A DNA stretch of 64,000 nt from JASSUD01 sp031963405 (GTDB lineage: Bacteria > Pseudomonadota > Gammaproteobacteria > Burkholderiales > Burkholderiaceae): contig JASSUJ010000001.1 of NCBI GenBank assembly GCA_031963405.1, positions 1,364,001 to 1,428,000 on the forward strand, in the 5' to 3' direction. The position numbers were made by a program, and so were the translations under genes. The notes under the pieces were generated by a model that ran no database searches, was not told the DNA's origin, and saw nothing but the letters and a program-made list of their open reading frames with translations. This document shows, one piece after another, positions 1 through 8,163 of the stretch; position 1 is the first letter of the stretch, and each line of letters begins with the position of its first letter.

Positions 1-745
1 GCAAAGCCAAGGCACGCGGCACCACTTCGTTTAATGCGGCCGCGCCTAAACTCCCCCCCACCACTAATATGCGTAGCGGCCCACGCCGTTGCGCATAACG
101 TGCTTGTGGTGGCGGCAACGCGGCGAATTCTTGACGAATCGGATTACCCGTACAAATCGCCCGCGGCATCGTGTCAGGAAAAGCCACTAAGGTTTGGCTT
201 GCTATCTTTGACAGCACCCGATTGGCCAGCCCCGCAATCGAATTTTGCTCATGCAGTACTAATGGGCAGCCTCTAAGCACTGCCATGATGCCCGCCGGCA
301 CAGTCAGATAGCCTCCCATGCCCAGCACAACATCTGGTCTTATGCGAGCCAGCGCTAAAAAGCTTTGCCAGCCCGCCCGCAATAAATTAAACGGTAATTT
401 CAATTTAGTGAGCACACTCTTACCGCGCACGCCACCAAATTGAATAAATTCCATCGCAATACCGTGCTTAGGTACGAGCGTGGCTTCCATCCCAGCGCGA
501 TTACCAAGCCACACCACACGCCAGCCACGCGCTTCCATCTGACGCGCCACAGCTAAGCCAGGAAAGACATGGCCGCCTGTACCACCCGCCACAATCATCA
601 ACGTAGGGCAAGTTTGAAAACCCTCTTGGGCGGCGTCATGCCTCCCTTTTTTACATTGGGTACTAGTAGTGTACTGTCTGCGTCGGCACTCCTTGCCCAA
701 GAAGGTTTTCAAACTTGCCCCAATTTGCTCTATGGCGCTCTTCAT
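1..745 (-). CDS. murG: UDP-N-acetylglucosamine transferase MurG, 5' part, with an in-frame repeat insert
   Basis: MurG transfers GlcNAc onto lipid I to make lipid II at the inner face of the membrane. The reading frame is open from the window edge up to an ATG at 745, which overlaps the ftsW stop as ATGA and has a GGGGG ribosome site about 6 bases upstream. The conserved N-terminal glycine loop (MIVAGGTGGHVFPGLA) begins only at codon 50, position 598; family members normally reach it within about 10 residues. The extra roughly 40 codons coincide with a palindromic repeat at 606-720 that keeps the frame open. HEQNSIAGLANR and GGSLGAAALNE further down confirm MurG. The C-terminal part lies outside the window. 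An alternative start is ATG 598, but it has no ribosome site. Confidence 0.93.
   Translation of the reverse strand, partial: MKSAIEQIGASLKTFLGKECRRRQYTTSTQCKKGRHDAAQEGFQTCPTLMIVAGGTGGHVFPGLAVARQMEARGWRVVWLGNRAGMEATLVPKHGIAMEFIQFGGVRGKSVLTKLKLPFNLLRAGWQSFLALARIRPDVVLGMGGYLTVPAGIMAVLRGCPLVLHEQNSIAGLANRVLSKIASQTLVAFPDTMPRAICTGNPIRQEFAALPPPQARYAQRRGPLRILVVGGSLGAAALNEVVPRALAL
606..720. repeat. palindromic repeat inside the murG coding sequence
   Basis: Inverted arms of 26 bases (606-631 and 695-720) match with one mismatch. The centre carries a GTAC-spacer-GTAC motif followed by CTGTCTGCGTCGGC, whose reverse complement also occurs in the centre of the repeat at 3654-3757, so the two belong to one family with different arms. 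It lies in frame within the 5' end of murG and contains no stop codon in the murG frame. Confidence 0.85.
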
Positions 746-2025
746 ACTTTACCCCCACGCATTAGCACGCGGTTCTCGTAGTCGACGCGCAATAGCAGCG
801 CAAACCCGATGCAGTTAATCAGCATGCCAGAGCCGCCATAACTAACAAAGGGCAAGGTAAGCCCTTTGGTTGGCAAAAGACCCAGGTTAACACCCATATT
901 GATTAGAGCCTGCGCGCTAATCCATAAGCCAATGCCTTTCGCCAATAATCCGGCAAAAGCACGGTCAAGCGCGAGCGCTTGGCGGCCAATTTCAAAGGCG
1001 CGACGCACAATCCAATAAAACAACAGAATCACGGCTAGCACGCCGACAAACCCTAGCTCTTCACCGATCACTGCGAGAATAAAATCGGTATGTGCTTCGG
1101 GTAGATAGTGCAATTTTTCAACGCTGCCACCTAAACCCACGCCAAACCATTCGCCGCGCCCAAAGGCAATGAGCGAATGGGTAAGCTGATACGCTTTGCC
1201 TTGCGCATAACGCTCATCCCATGGATTAAGATAAGCAAAAATTCTGGCGCGCCGCCACGGCGAGAGCCAGATCAGCAAGCTAAACGTAGTAATGCCAGCC
1301 ATCACAAGACTTGTGAATAATTTGCCATTGACGCCACCAAGAAACAGCAGACCCATCGCAATCAAGGCAATCACCATAAAGGCGCCCATATCTGGCTCAA
1401 GCAGCAGCAAAGCGCCTACGCAACTGACTGCAATCGTCATCGGCAAAAAGCCCAGGCGCAAGCTCGACATAAACTCCTGCTTACGCACGACATAGTTGGC
1501 TGCATACACAGTCACCGCGAGCTTCATGATCTCAGAAGGTTGCAAATTAATCACACCGAATGAAATCCAGCGGCGTGCTCCGTTAACGCCCTTGCCAATA
1601 TGCGGGATTAGCACCAGCACCAACAGCACAAGCGCGAATAGAAAAAATTTAGGGGCTAAGCGATCCCAAATTTTGAGGGGCACGCAAAACGCGCAACTGG
1701 CGGCCACTATGCTGATCATTAATGACACAACGTGGCGCATTAAGAAGTGATCATGCCGATAAAAAGCATATTTTGGTGAATCGGGCATCGCAATCGACGC
1801 TGAGTACACCATAACTAATCCGATACTGAGTAAACCAATGCCGGCCCACAGCAAGGCGTAATCACATTCCGCAAGCCTTGAGCGTCTAGGTTGCGTTTCG
1901 CTGCCGCTTGATAGGCTTTGCCAAGCCGTGCCACCCGATCCACCTAATGCCGATTGAGAGGCAGAATGAGAGACTGCGTAAGAGCAAGGGGAGAAGAGTT
2001 GTATGCCTTGTTTCAGCCAATTCAT
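742..2025 (-). CDS. ftsW: septal peptidoglycan glycosyltransferase FtsW
   Basis: A SEDS-family polytopic membrane protein of 427 residues that polymerises lipid II at the septum together with FtsI. A long hydrophilic N-terminal stretch of about 55 residues precedes about ten membrane segments. The SEDS signature LTLPFVSYGGSG is near residue 390, and the loop with LHYLPEAHTDFI is also typical. The start ATG overlaps the murD stop by 4 bases, and its own stop overlaps the upstream murG ATG, so murD-ftsW-murG look translationally coupled. The N-terminal stretch is Ser/Gly-rich and might be partly untranslated if an internal start is used, but the ATGA overlap supports 2025. Confidence 0.96.
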   Translation of the reverse strand: MNWLKQGIQLFSPCSYAVSHSASQSALGGSGGTAWQSLSSGSETQPRRSRLAECDYALLWAGIGLLSIGLVMVYSASIAMPDSPKYAFYRHDHFLMRHVVSLMISIVAASCAFCVPLKIWDRLAPKFFLFALVLLVLVLIPHIGKGVNGARRWISFGVINLQPSEIMKLAVTVYAANYVVRKQEFMSSLRLGFLPMTIAVSCVGALLLLEPDMGAFMVIALIAMGLLFLGGVNGKLFTSLVMAGITTFSLLIWLSPWRRARIFAYLNPWDERYAQGKAYQLTHSLIAFGRGEWFGVGLGGSVEKLHYLPEAHTDFILAVIGEELGFVGVLAVILLFYWIVRRAFEIGRQALALDRAFAGLLAKGIGLWISAQALINMGVNLGLLPTKGLTLPFVSYGGSGMLINCIGFALLLRVDYENRVLMRGGKV

Positions 2026-3563
2026 AGCGTCATCCCAGAAGCTTCCGCCAATTCATGCACCATACTCCGAAACACTTCGGCACGATGTTCATAATTGCGA
2101 AACATGTCTAAGCTTGCGCAAGCAGGCGATAACAAAACCATCTCTCCAGGCTGCGCTAGGGTAGCGGCCATGCGCGTTGCCTCTTCCAGCGTGGCTTGCT
2201 CATACAGCGCTACATCGCCGCCTGCAAGGGTGCTACGCAGTAAAGGCGCATCTCGCCCAAGCAAAACCACAGCTCGGCAAGCGCGCGTAATTGGCTCAAG
2301 CAACGGCGTAAAGTCTTGCCCTTTACCATCGCCCCCCAAAATCAACACTGCCTTCTGCGTCAAACTGTTAAGTGCGGCCAGCGTGGCACCTACATTGGTT
2401 CCCTTGCTGTCATCAATAAAGTCCACTTCATTGAGCGACGCGACAAACTCAAAACGATGCGGCTCACCCCGATATTCACGCAAACTATGCAGTAATTTAG
2501 CCAATGGCAAATTAATCGCCTGGCACAAAGCAAGCGCAGCGAGCGCATTCATTGCATTGTGTCGCCCACGAATGCGTAAGGCATCAGCAGGCATCAGTCG
2601 CTTGTACACAAGGCTAACAGGTTGGGCTTCTTTTGCTTTAGCACGTGAGCGGCGCGAGGACATGCCTTCCAGCATCGGTCCACTTTCTTCAACCAGAGTC
2701 AACCATGCCATGCCATGCTCGTTTAACAGGCCATAATCCCCACTGCGTTGCGGTGCATCAAGACCAAAGCTTAGGCAGCGCGCGCCCCCTTCTTCAGGGG
2801 TGAACTGCATTACCTCTGCATCATCGCGATTTAACACGCGTACAGTATCGGGCCCAAAAATATGTCCTTTCGCAGCGGCATACGCGGCAAAGTCACCATG
2901 CCAATCCAAGTGATCTGGCGAGAGGTTCAAAATAGCCGCAGCGCTCGGCGCGAAAGTAGTCGTAGCGGCAAGTTGAAAGCTTGAGGCTTCTATGACCCAA
3001 ATTTCCGGTAAATCATTTGCCTCATTATTTGCGTCAAGCGCATCTGCTAGCTTATCCAGCATAGCTGGGCCGATATTGCCCGCTACCGTAACACGCTTAC
3101 CTGCACCCTCGCATAAAAGACCTGTCAATGCGGTAGTCGTGGTTTTGCCATTTGTGCCGGTCAGCGCGAGGACATGCGGTGTATAGCCTTCTTCAATACT
3201 TAATGCCTTCAAGGCCTGCGCAAAAAATTCCAACTCACCCCATACCGGAATACCACGTGCATGCGCTGCAGCCAGCAATGTCGCAAGCGCGGGCTCAAGC
3301 GGAGACAAACCAGGGCTGAGTGCGATCAGTTGGATCTCACCTGCGCTATCTTCTAAAAGTGCTGGAGTGAACGGACCTGCAACAAACTCAGCTGGCACCC
3401 CACTCTCTTGTAACGTTGAAAAATGAGAGGGAACTGCGCGCGTATCCGCAATACGCACTCGACAACCATAACGCGTGCACCAACGCGCCATCGCTAGGCC
3501 AGAAATGCCTAAACCCAGCACAAGCACAGAGGGTTGTCGTAGTTCACCAAACATCATCGCCAT
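2022..3563 (-). CDS. murD: UDP-N-acetylmuramoylalanine--D-glutamate ligase
   Basis: Cytoplasmic Mur ligase that adds D-glutamate to UDP-MurNAc-L-Ala. The N-terminal Rossmann part (VLVLGLGISGLAMARW) is followed by the ATP loop LTGTNGKTTTTALTG near residue 135, then the Mur central and C-terminal domains (HRFEFVA, DDSKGTNVGAT, LILGGDGKGQDF). Length 513 is normal for betaproteobacteria. A short basic insert near residues 300-315 (SSRRSRAKAKE) is unusual but common as a variable loop. It is separated from mraY upstream by about 190 bases containing a palindromic repeat, whereas dcw genes are usually tightly packed. Internal ATGs at 3557 and 3554 are alternative starts. Confidence 0.96.
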   Translation of the reverse strand: MAMMFGELRQPSVLVLGLGISGLAMARWCTRYGCRVRIADTRAVPSHFSTLQESGVPAEFVAGPFTPALLEDSAGEIQLIALSPGLSPLEPALATLLAAAHARGIPVWGELEFFAQALKALSIEEGYTPHVLALTGTNGKTTTTALTGLLCEGAGKRVTVAGNIGPAMLDKLADALDANNEANDLPEIWVIEASSFQLAATTTFAPSAAAILNLSPDHLDWHGDFAAYAAAKGHIFGPDTVRVLNRDDAEVMQFTPEEGGARCLSFGLDAPQRSGDYGLLNEHGMAWLTLVEESGPMLEGMSSRRSRAKAKEAQPVSLVYKRLMPADALRIRGRHNAMNALAALALCQAINLPLAKLLHSLREYRGEPHRFEFVASLNEVDFIDDSKGTNVGATLAALNSLTQKAVLILGGDGKGQDFTPLLEPITRACRAVVLLGRDAPLLRSTLAGGDVALYEQATLEEATRMAATLAQPGEMVLLSPACASLDMFRNYEHRAEVFRSMVHELAEASGMTL

Positions 3564-3653
3564 TCTTTTTTCAATCGTTACTCATTTGTACGGCACACAC
3601 ACATAACATCGCCGCCGCTTTGCCGCTTCATTCGATACTTTTCTAAGAACCTA

Positions 3654-3757
3654 AGAACCTGTTTAGGGTCTTCCTGGTGGCCTCGCGCCGACGCAGACAG
3701 TACAAATTCGTACGGCAAGTCGGCGCGAGGGCGCCAGGGAGAGCCTAAACAGGTTCT
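3654..3757. repeat. type A palindromic repeat between mraY and murD
   Basis: Arms of about 39 bases begin AGAACCTGTTTAGG and end with its complement at 3757, with about five mismatches between arms. The outer end provides two bases of the mraY stop codon (3756-3758). It sits inside the dcw operon and would form a large hairpin in the operon transcript. Confidence 0.9.
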
Positions 3758-4922
3758 AACGCAGTTTGAGCGTGGAAAGTCCGATTAACACCAGCATCAA
3801 AGTTGTAATCCAAAACCGCACAACCACCTGCGTTTCTTTCCAGCCGGATAGCTCAAAGTGGTGGTGCAGCGGCGCCATTTTTAAAAGTCGGCGACCTGTG
3901 CCATAGCGATACTTGGTATATTTAAACCACATCACTTGCAGCATGACCGACACGGTTTCGGCTACAAATACGCCGCCCATAATGAAGAGCACAACTTCCT
4001 GCCGCACAATCACGGCAACGGTACCAAGCGCAGCACCCAAAGCTAACGCACCAACGTCACCCATAAAAACTTGCGCGGGGTAGGTGTTGTACCAAAGGAA
4101 TGCCAGCCCGGCGCCGCCCAGCGCCGCACAAAAAATCAACAATTCGCCAGCGCCCGGAATATACGGAAAAAGCAAGTATTTAGCATGCACGGCATTACCC
4201 ATCACATAGGCAAACATGCCAAGTGCTCCGCCAACTAGGACGACTGGCATGATGACCAGCCCATCCAGACCATCGGTTAAATTCACCGCGTTACTTGAGC
4301 CAACAATCACAAAATAAGTCAGTGCAATAAAACCGTATAAACCCAATGGGTAGCTAACAGATTTAAGAAACGGCAGCAGCAAGCCAGCCCGTGCTGGCAA
4401 GTTGCTTGAGAGGCTGCTTAGGCATGTCGTAAAAAGGGTGCATACCTTTGCACCACTGGCTTCTGACACAGTGAAAGCCAGATAGACTGCCGCGAACAAA
4501 CCAATTAGGGATTGCCAGAAATATTTTTCACGCGAAGACATACCACGCGGGTCCTTTCGTACCACCTTGCGATAATCATCAACCCAGCCAATCAGCCCAA
4601 AGCCAAAGGTCACCAGCAACACAATCCAAATAAAGCGGTTGGTCAGATCAGCCCAGAGCAAGGTAGCGACGGCAATACCAATCAAAATTAGAACCCCACC
4701 CATAGTTGGAGTGCCTGTTTTGATTAGATGTGTACTTGGGCCATCGGTACGCACGGCTTGGCCCATTTTCAATGCGGCTAATTTGCGAATCACCATCGGC
4801 CCACACAGCAGACCAATCATTAACGCTGTGATAGCGGCCATCACAGCGCGAAAAGTTAAATAGTTGACCACGCGCAAAAAACTTGCGTCATTTTGCAGCC
4901 ATTGCGCTAGTGTCAATAACAT
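3756..4922 (-). CDS. mraY: phospho-N-acetylmuramoyl-pentapeptide-transferase MraY
   Basis: Inner-membrane enzyme that moves phospho-MurNAc-pentapeptide to undecaprenyl phosphate, making lipid I. It is 388 residues long with about ten membrane segments. Diagnostic motifs are the KxGTPTMGG stretch near residue 70, NAVNLTDGLDGL near 212 (catalytic aspartates), NTYPAQVFMGDVGAL near 280 and APLHHHFELSGW near 350. It starts 4 bases after the murF stop. The C-terminal residues (STLKLR) are normal although the stop codon overlaps the end of a palindromic repeat. Confidence 0.97.
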   Translation of the reverse strand: MLLTLAQWLQNDASFLRVVNYLTFRAVMAAITALMIGLLCGPMVIRKLAALKMGQAVRTDGPSTHLIKTGTPTMGGVLILIGIAVATLLWADLTNRFIWIVLLVTFGFGLIGWVDDYRKVVRKDPRGMSSREKYFWQSLIGLFAAVYLAFTVSEASGAKVCTLFTTCLSSLSSNLPARAGLLLPFLKSVSYPLGLYGFIALTYFVIVGSSNAVNLTDGLDGLVIMPVVLVGGALGMFAYVMGNAVHAKYLLFPYIPGAGELLIFCAALGGAGLAFLWYNTYPAQVFMGDVGALALGAALGTVAVIVRQEVVLFIMGGVFVAETVSVMLQVMWFKYTKYRYGTGRRLLKMAPLHHHFELSGWKETQVVVRFWITTLMLVLIGLSTLKLR

Positions 4923-4926
4923 ACCC

Positions 4927-6375
4927 TTACCCCTCTAACCGTTGTCCAAGCTCAGTTGCAGACTTTGGCAAATGCACCAGAGCCTCAACAACGCGCTCCA
5001 TACGCATAAAGCGAGACCCTTTAATCAGCAACGTCGCCGGCTGCTTACTTTTTTTCTCATTTGTTCCATCCAGAAGATGCGCGAGTAACGCTTCCACTGA
5101 TGCAAAATGTTGCGCCTGCGCACCGTATGCGAGGCAGGCGTCGCGTGAAGCTTGGCCTAACGTCAATAAGGCATCAATGCCGCGCTGACGAGCATACTCG
5201 CCGACCTCACGATGAAAGGCGGGGCCATGCTCTCCCACCTCTCCCATATCGCCCATCACTAACACGCGGGGCACTGGCTGCGCAGCCAATACATCAATAG
5301 CAGCGCGCATCGAATCAGGATTGGCGTTATAGGTATCGTCAATCACGAGTGCACCTACCAACGGCTCAATGACAGCTCGCTTTATTTGCAAGCGGCCTTT
5401 AACAGGCTCAAAAGCTTCTAAGCCTTGCTTAATGGCCGCCAGAGGAACACCCGCGGCAAGCGCGGCTGCACTCGCGGCAAGCGCATTACGTACGTTATGT
5501 TCGCCTAGGGTGCGCAGCAGCACATCCAGCGCACCAGCAGGCGTCTCAAGATGGAGTTGGCCATGTGCCAATAAGCTGCCGGTGATAGCTGCAGCGCTTA
5601 CTTCATTTTCATTTCTATTTGCTTCAACCAAAGCAAAGTCCAACACTCGGTAGCGCTCAGCAGCGGCGCGCCACAACGGTGCGTACGCATCGTCAGCTGG
5701 AAATACAGCTACGCCGTCAGCTGGCAAAGCATTTATTACGCTGGCATGCTCGCGGGCGACCGCCTCAACGCTTGCCATAAATTCTTGATGCTCGCGTTGC
5801 GCATTATTAATTAGCGCAACACTTGGCTTGACGAAGTTCGCAAGTGTTTCCGTCTCGCCTGGATGATTCATGCCAAGTTCAACCACAGCCAATTTTTGGG
5901 CCACATTCAGCTGCAATAAGGTGAGTGGCAGTCCAATCTCATTATTAAGATTGCCTCGCGTTGCGAGCCGTTTTTCTATCCCTACTGCGGCGGCAAAAAT
6001 CGAAGCGAGCATTTCTTTAACTGTGGTTTTGCCGTTGCTTCCCACCACTGCCACCAATGGCAAGGTAAATTTGCGCCGCCAACCCTGCGCTAGCTGCCCG
6101 AGCGCCTGCCGAGTATCGGCGACCTGCAGAACGGGGAGCGCTATTTGATTAGCCAAACCTGATTTGTCAGCCTGCACCATCACAGCGGCAGCTCCTTGAG
6201 CTACGGCGTCGGATAGAAAATCATGTCCATCAAATTTTTCACCTTGCAACGCCACAAAAAGGCTACCTGGCTGCACGGCACGGCTATCTGTTGAAACGCC
6301 TGTAAAGCTTGTCTCAACATCACCTACTATCTGGGCACCAGCAATCAGCACAGCGGCCTCACGCAGCGAGAGCAT
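4927..6375 (-). CDS. murF: UDP-N-acetylmuramoyl-tripeptide--D-alanyl-D-alanine ligase
   Basis: Cytoplasmic Mur ligase adding D-Ala-D-Ala to the UDP-MurNAc tripeptide. The ATP loop VVGSNGKTTVKEM is near residue 110, EMLASIFA and NHPGETETLA follow, and DDTYNANPDSMRAA marks the central domain. The ATG at 6375 (MLSLREAAV) is chosen because family members begin with this sequence and AAAGGA lies 7 bases upstream; ATGs at 6384 and 6399 in the same frame are alternatives. About 156 bases separate it from murE, where related genomes usually show overlap; that gap is AT-rich and I see no gene in it. Confidence 0.96.
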   Translation of the reverse strand: MLSLREAAVLIAGAQIVGDVETSFTGVSTDSRAVQPGSLFVALQGEKFDGHDFLSDAVAQGAAAVMVQADKSGLANQIALPVLQVADTRQALGQLAQGWRRKFTLPLVAVVGSNGKTTVKEMLASIFAAAVGIEKRLATRGNLNNEIGLPLTLLQLNVAQKLAVVELGMNHPGETETLANFVKPSVALINNAQREHQEFMASVEAVAREHASVINALPADGVAVFPADDAYAPLWRAAAERYRVLDFALVEANRNENEVSAAAITGSLLAHGQLHLETPAGALDVLLRTLGEHNVRNALAASAAALAAGVPLAAIKQGLEAFEPVKGRLQIKRAVIEPLVGALVIDDTYNANPDSMRAAIDVLAAQPVPRVLVMGDMGEVGEHGPAFHREVGEYARQRGIDALLTLGQASRDACLAYGAQAQHFASVEALLAHLLDGTNEKKSKQPATLLIKGSRFMRMERVVEALVHLPKSATELGQRLEG

Positions 6376-6531
6376 GGCTGTCATCCTTTCTCTCCACATA
6401 GCTTAATGCCTCTTTGGAGAGTGCCAACATACGCAAGTGCTAAGCACGGGCAAAGCTTAAAACGCTCTCTTATCATCTCGCTGCCCCAGGTCTCTTCGAT
6501 CTTTTTGTTTTTCATTTTTTTACGCGCTTTT

Positions 6532-8163
6532 CTAGCCGGCAGACTGTCTTTTAGTCATTCCAAGTACGCCTCTTGCCGCTCTTGCGGTAAGCGCAAGACG
6601 GGTATGGTCTTGGTCTGAAAATGGACGTTTTTTGCCTTGAATTTCTTGCGTCGCTTCATGGCCTTTACCTGCGATCAAAACCACATCTTGCGCAACAGCC
6701 CCTCGAATCGTTTGCAAAATGGCACTCGCGCGATCTTCAATGCGACGCACGCCTGCCTCATCCTGCATGCCGCGGGCAATCTCATTAATAATGGCGGCGG
6801 GGGATTCATTACGTGGGTTATCGCTGGTTAAAATCACTTGGTCAGCCAGCCGTTGCGCAATTTCGCCCATTAAAGGACGCTTGCCCGCATCGCGATTACC
6901 ACCGCAACCAAATAGGCAAATCAATGCGCCGCCTCGCTGCTGGCTCACGCTACGTAATTCAGTCAAGACTTTTTCGAGCGCATCAGGCGTGTGAGCATAG
7001 TCAATGACAACCAGCGGCTCATCTGCCTGTAAGCGGCCACCCAAGCGCTGCATTCGGCCTGGCGCAGGGGTAAGTTGGGCTAAACATTCTAACGCTTTGG
7101 CAAATGGCACCTCAGCCACGAGTAGTGCGCCGAGTACAGCCAGCGCATTGCTTACATTAAAGGCGCCGGGCGCAGAAATTTCTGCGCTTGCTTTACCCCA
7201 GCTAGAATCCACTTGAAAAACAGTACCACTCACGCTAACCCGAATTTCCTTAGCATGAAGAAACTCACCCGTAACCGGCGTTAGCATCTGTGCGTCGATG
7301 CTATAAGCGATAGTGCGCACTTGCTTGCTCACGCGTTGCAACAGGCGCTGACCTACCGCGTCATCCTGGTTAATGATGGCGCAACCCAAACCTGGCCAGT
7401 CAAATAAGCGTGTTTTGGCTGCTTCATAAGCCACGAGCGTTTGGTGGTAATCCAAATGATCACGTGAGAGATTGGTAAAGATCGCTACATCAAAGGCAGT
7501 ACCATTCAAGCGCCCCTGAGCCAGCGCATGCGAAGAGGCTTCTAAGGCAACTACACGCGCCCCTGCGTCACATATCTGTTTCAAACAGCGCTGCAACTGC
7601 GGGGCATCGGGTGTGGTAAAGCCTGTCGGCACCAACGCGCCAGGTAAACCATTACCCAGCGTGCCAATCACCGCGCAAGGGGTATTCAGTGCACCAAATG
7701 CTTGAGCCAACCAATGGCTGCATGAGGTTTTGCCATTAGTGCCGGTAATACCAATCACGCATAAGGCGTCGCTCGGTGCACCATACCAAGCGCTTGCTAA
7801 TGGACCAGCCAGCGCCGCTAAGTTAGCCACTGCCAGCATCTGGGGCAACTGCTCAGAAGTGCCGGAGCTGACGGCGGCTGCAGTTGTACTGTCACTCTCA
7901 GTCGCTACAGTCGCGATATTGCTTGCGCCAATTTCATCTGTTAGCTCGACTGGCTCCCAGAGTATTGCCCCAGCGCCACGCTGCAAAGCATCTTGAATAT
8001 AGGGCCGGCTATCGGCCCCCTCAACGGCGTAAGCTAAAAATCCGTCACCTGGCTGTATAGCTCGACTATCGGCGTGCAGATCAGCAGAGGCTGGCAAATG
8101 CGAGCGCAGCCACAGCAAGGCACGGGCAAGCTCTTGATCAGATCGAGAAATGGCCGGCGTCAT
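6532..8163 (-). CDS. murE: UDP-N-acetylmuramoyl-tripeptide synthetase (meso-diaminopimelate type)
   Basis: Adds the third residue to UDP-MurNAc-L-Ala-D-Glu. The ATP loop GITGTNGKTSCSHWLAQA lies near residue 140, and LTSDNPRNE near 450 carries the DNPR motif that selects meso-diaminopimelate over lysine. It is 543 residues long, slightly longer than usual, with an acidic and Ser/Thr-rich insert near residues 85-110. The start overlaps the ftsI stop by 4 bases (ATGA). The product fits a Gram-negative envelope. Confidence 0.97.
   Translation of the reverse strand: MTPAISRSDQELARALLWLRSHLPASADLHADSRAIQPGDGFLAYAVEGADSRPYIQDALQRGAGAILWEPVELTDEIGASNIATVATESDSTTAAAVSSGTSEQLPQMLAVANLAALAGPLASAWYGAPSDALCVIGITGTNGKTSCSHWLAQAFGALNTPCAVIGTLGNGLPGALVPTGFTTPDAPQLQRCLKQICDAGARVVALEASSHALAQGRLNGTAFDVAIFTNLSRDHLDYHQTLVAYEAAKTRLFDWPGLGCAIINQDDAVGQRLLQRVSKQVRTIAYSIDAQMLTPVTGEFLHAKEIRVSVSGTVFQVDSSWGKASAEISAPGAFNVSNALAVLGALLVAEVPFAKALECLAQLTPAPGRMQRLGGRLQADEPLVVIDYAHTPDALEKVLTELRSVSQQRGGALICLFGCGGNRDAGKRPLMGEIAQRLADQVILTSDNPRNESPAAIINEIARGMQDEAGVRRIEDRASAILQTIRGAVAQDVVLIAGKGHEATQEIQGKKRPFSDQDHTRLALTARAARGVLGMTKRQSAG

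Noticed and set aside
598..601. ATG/TTG at 598-601 as the murG start
   Set aside because: No ribosome site, and the frame is open to an ATG at 745 that overlaps the ftsW stop and has a good ribosome site.
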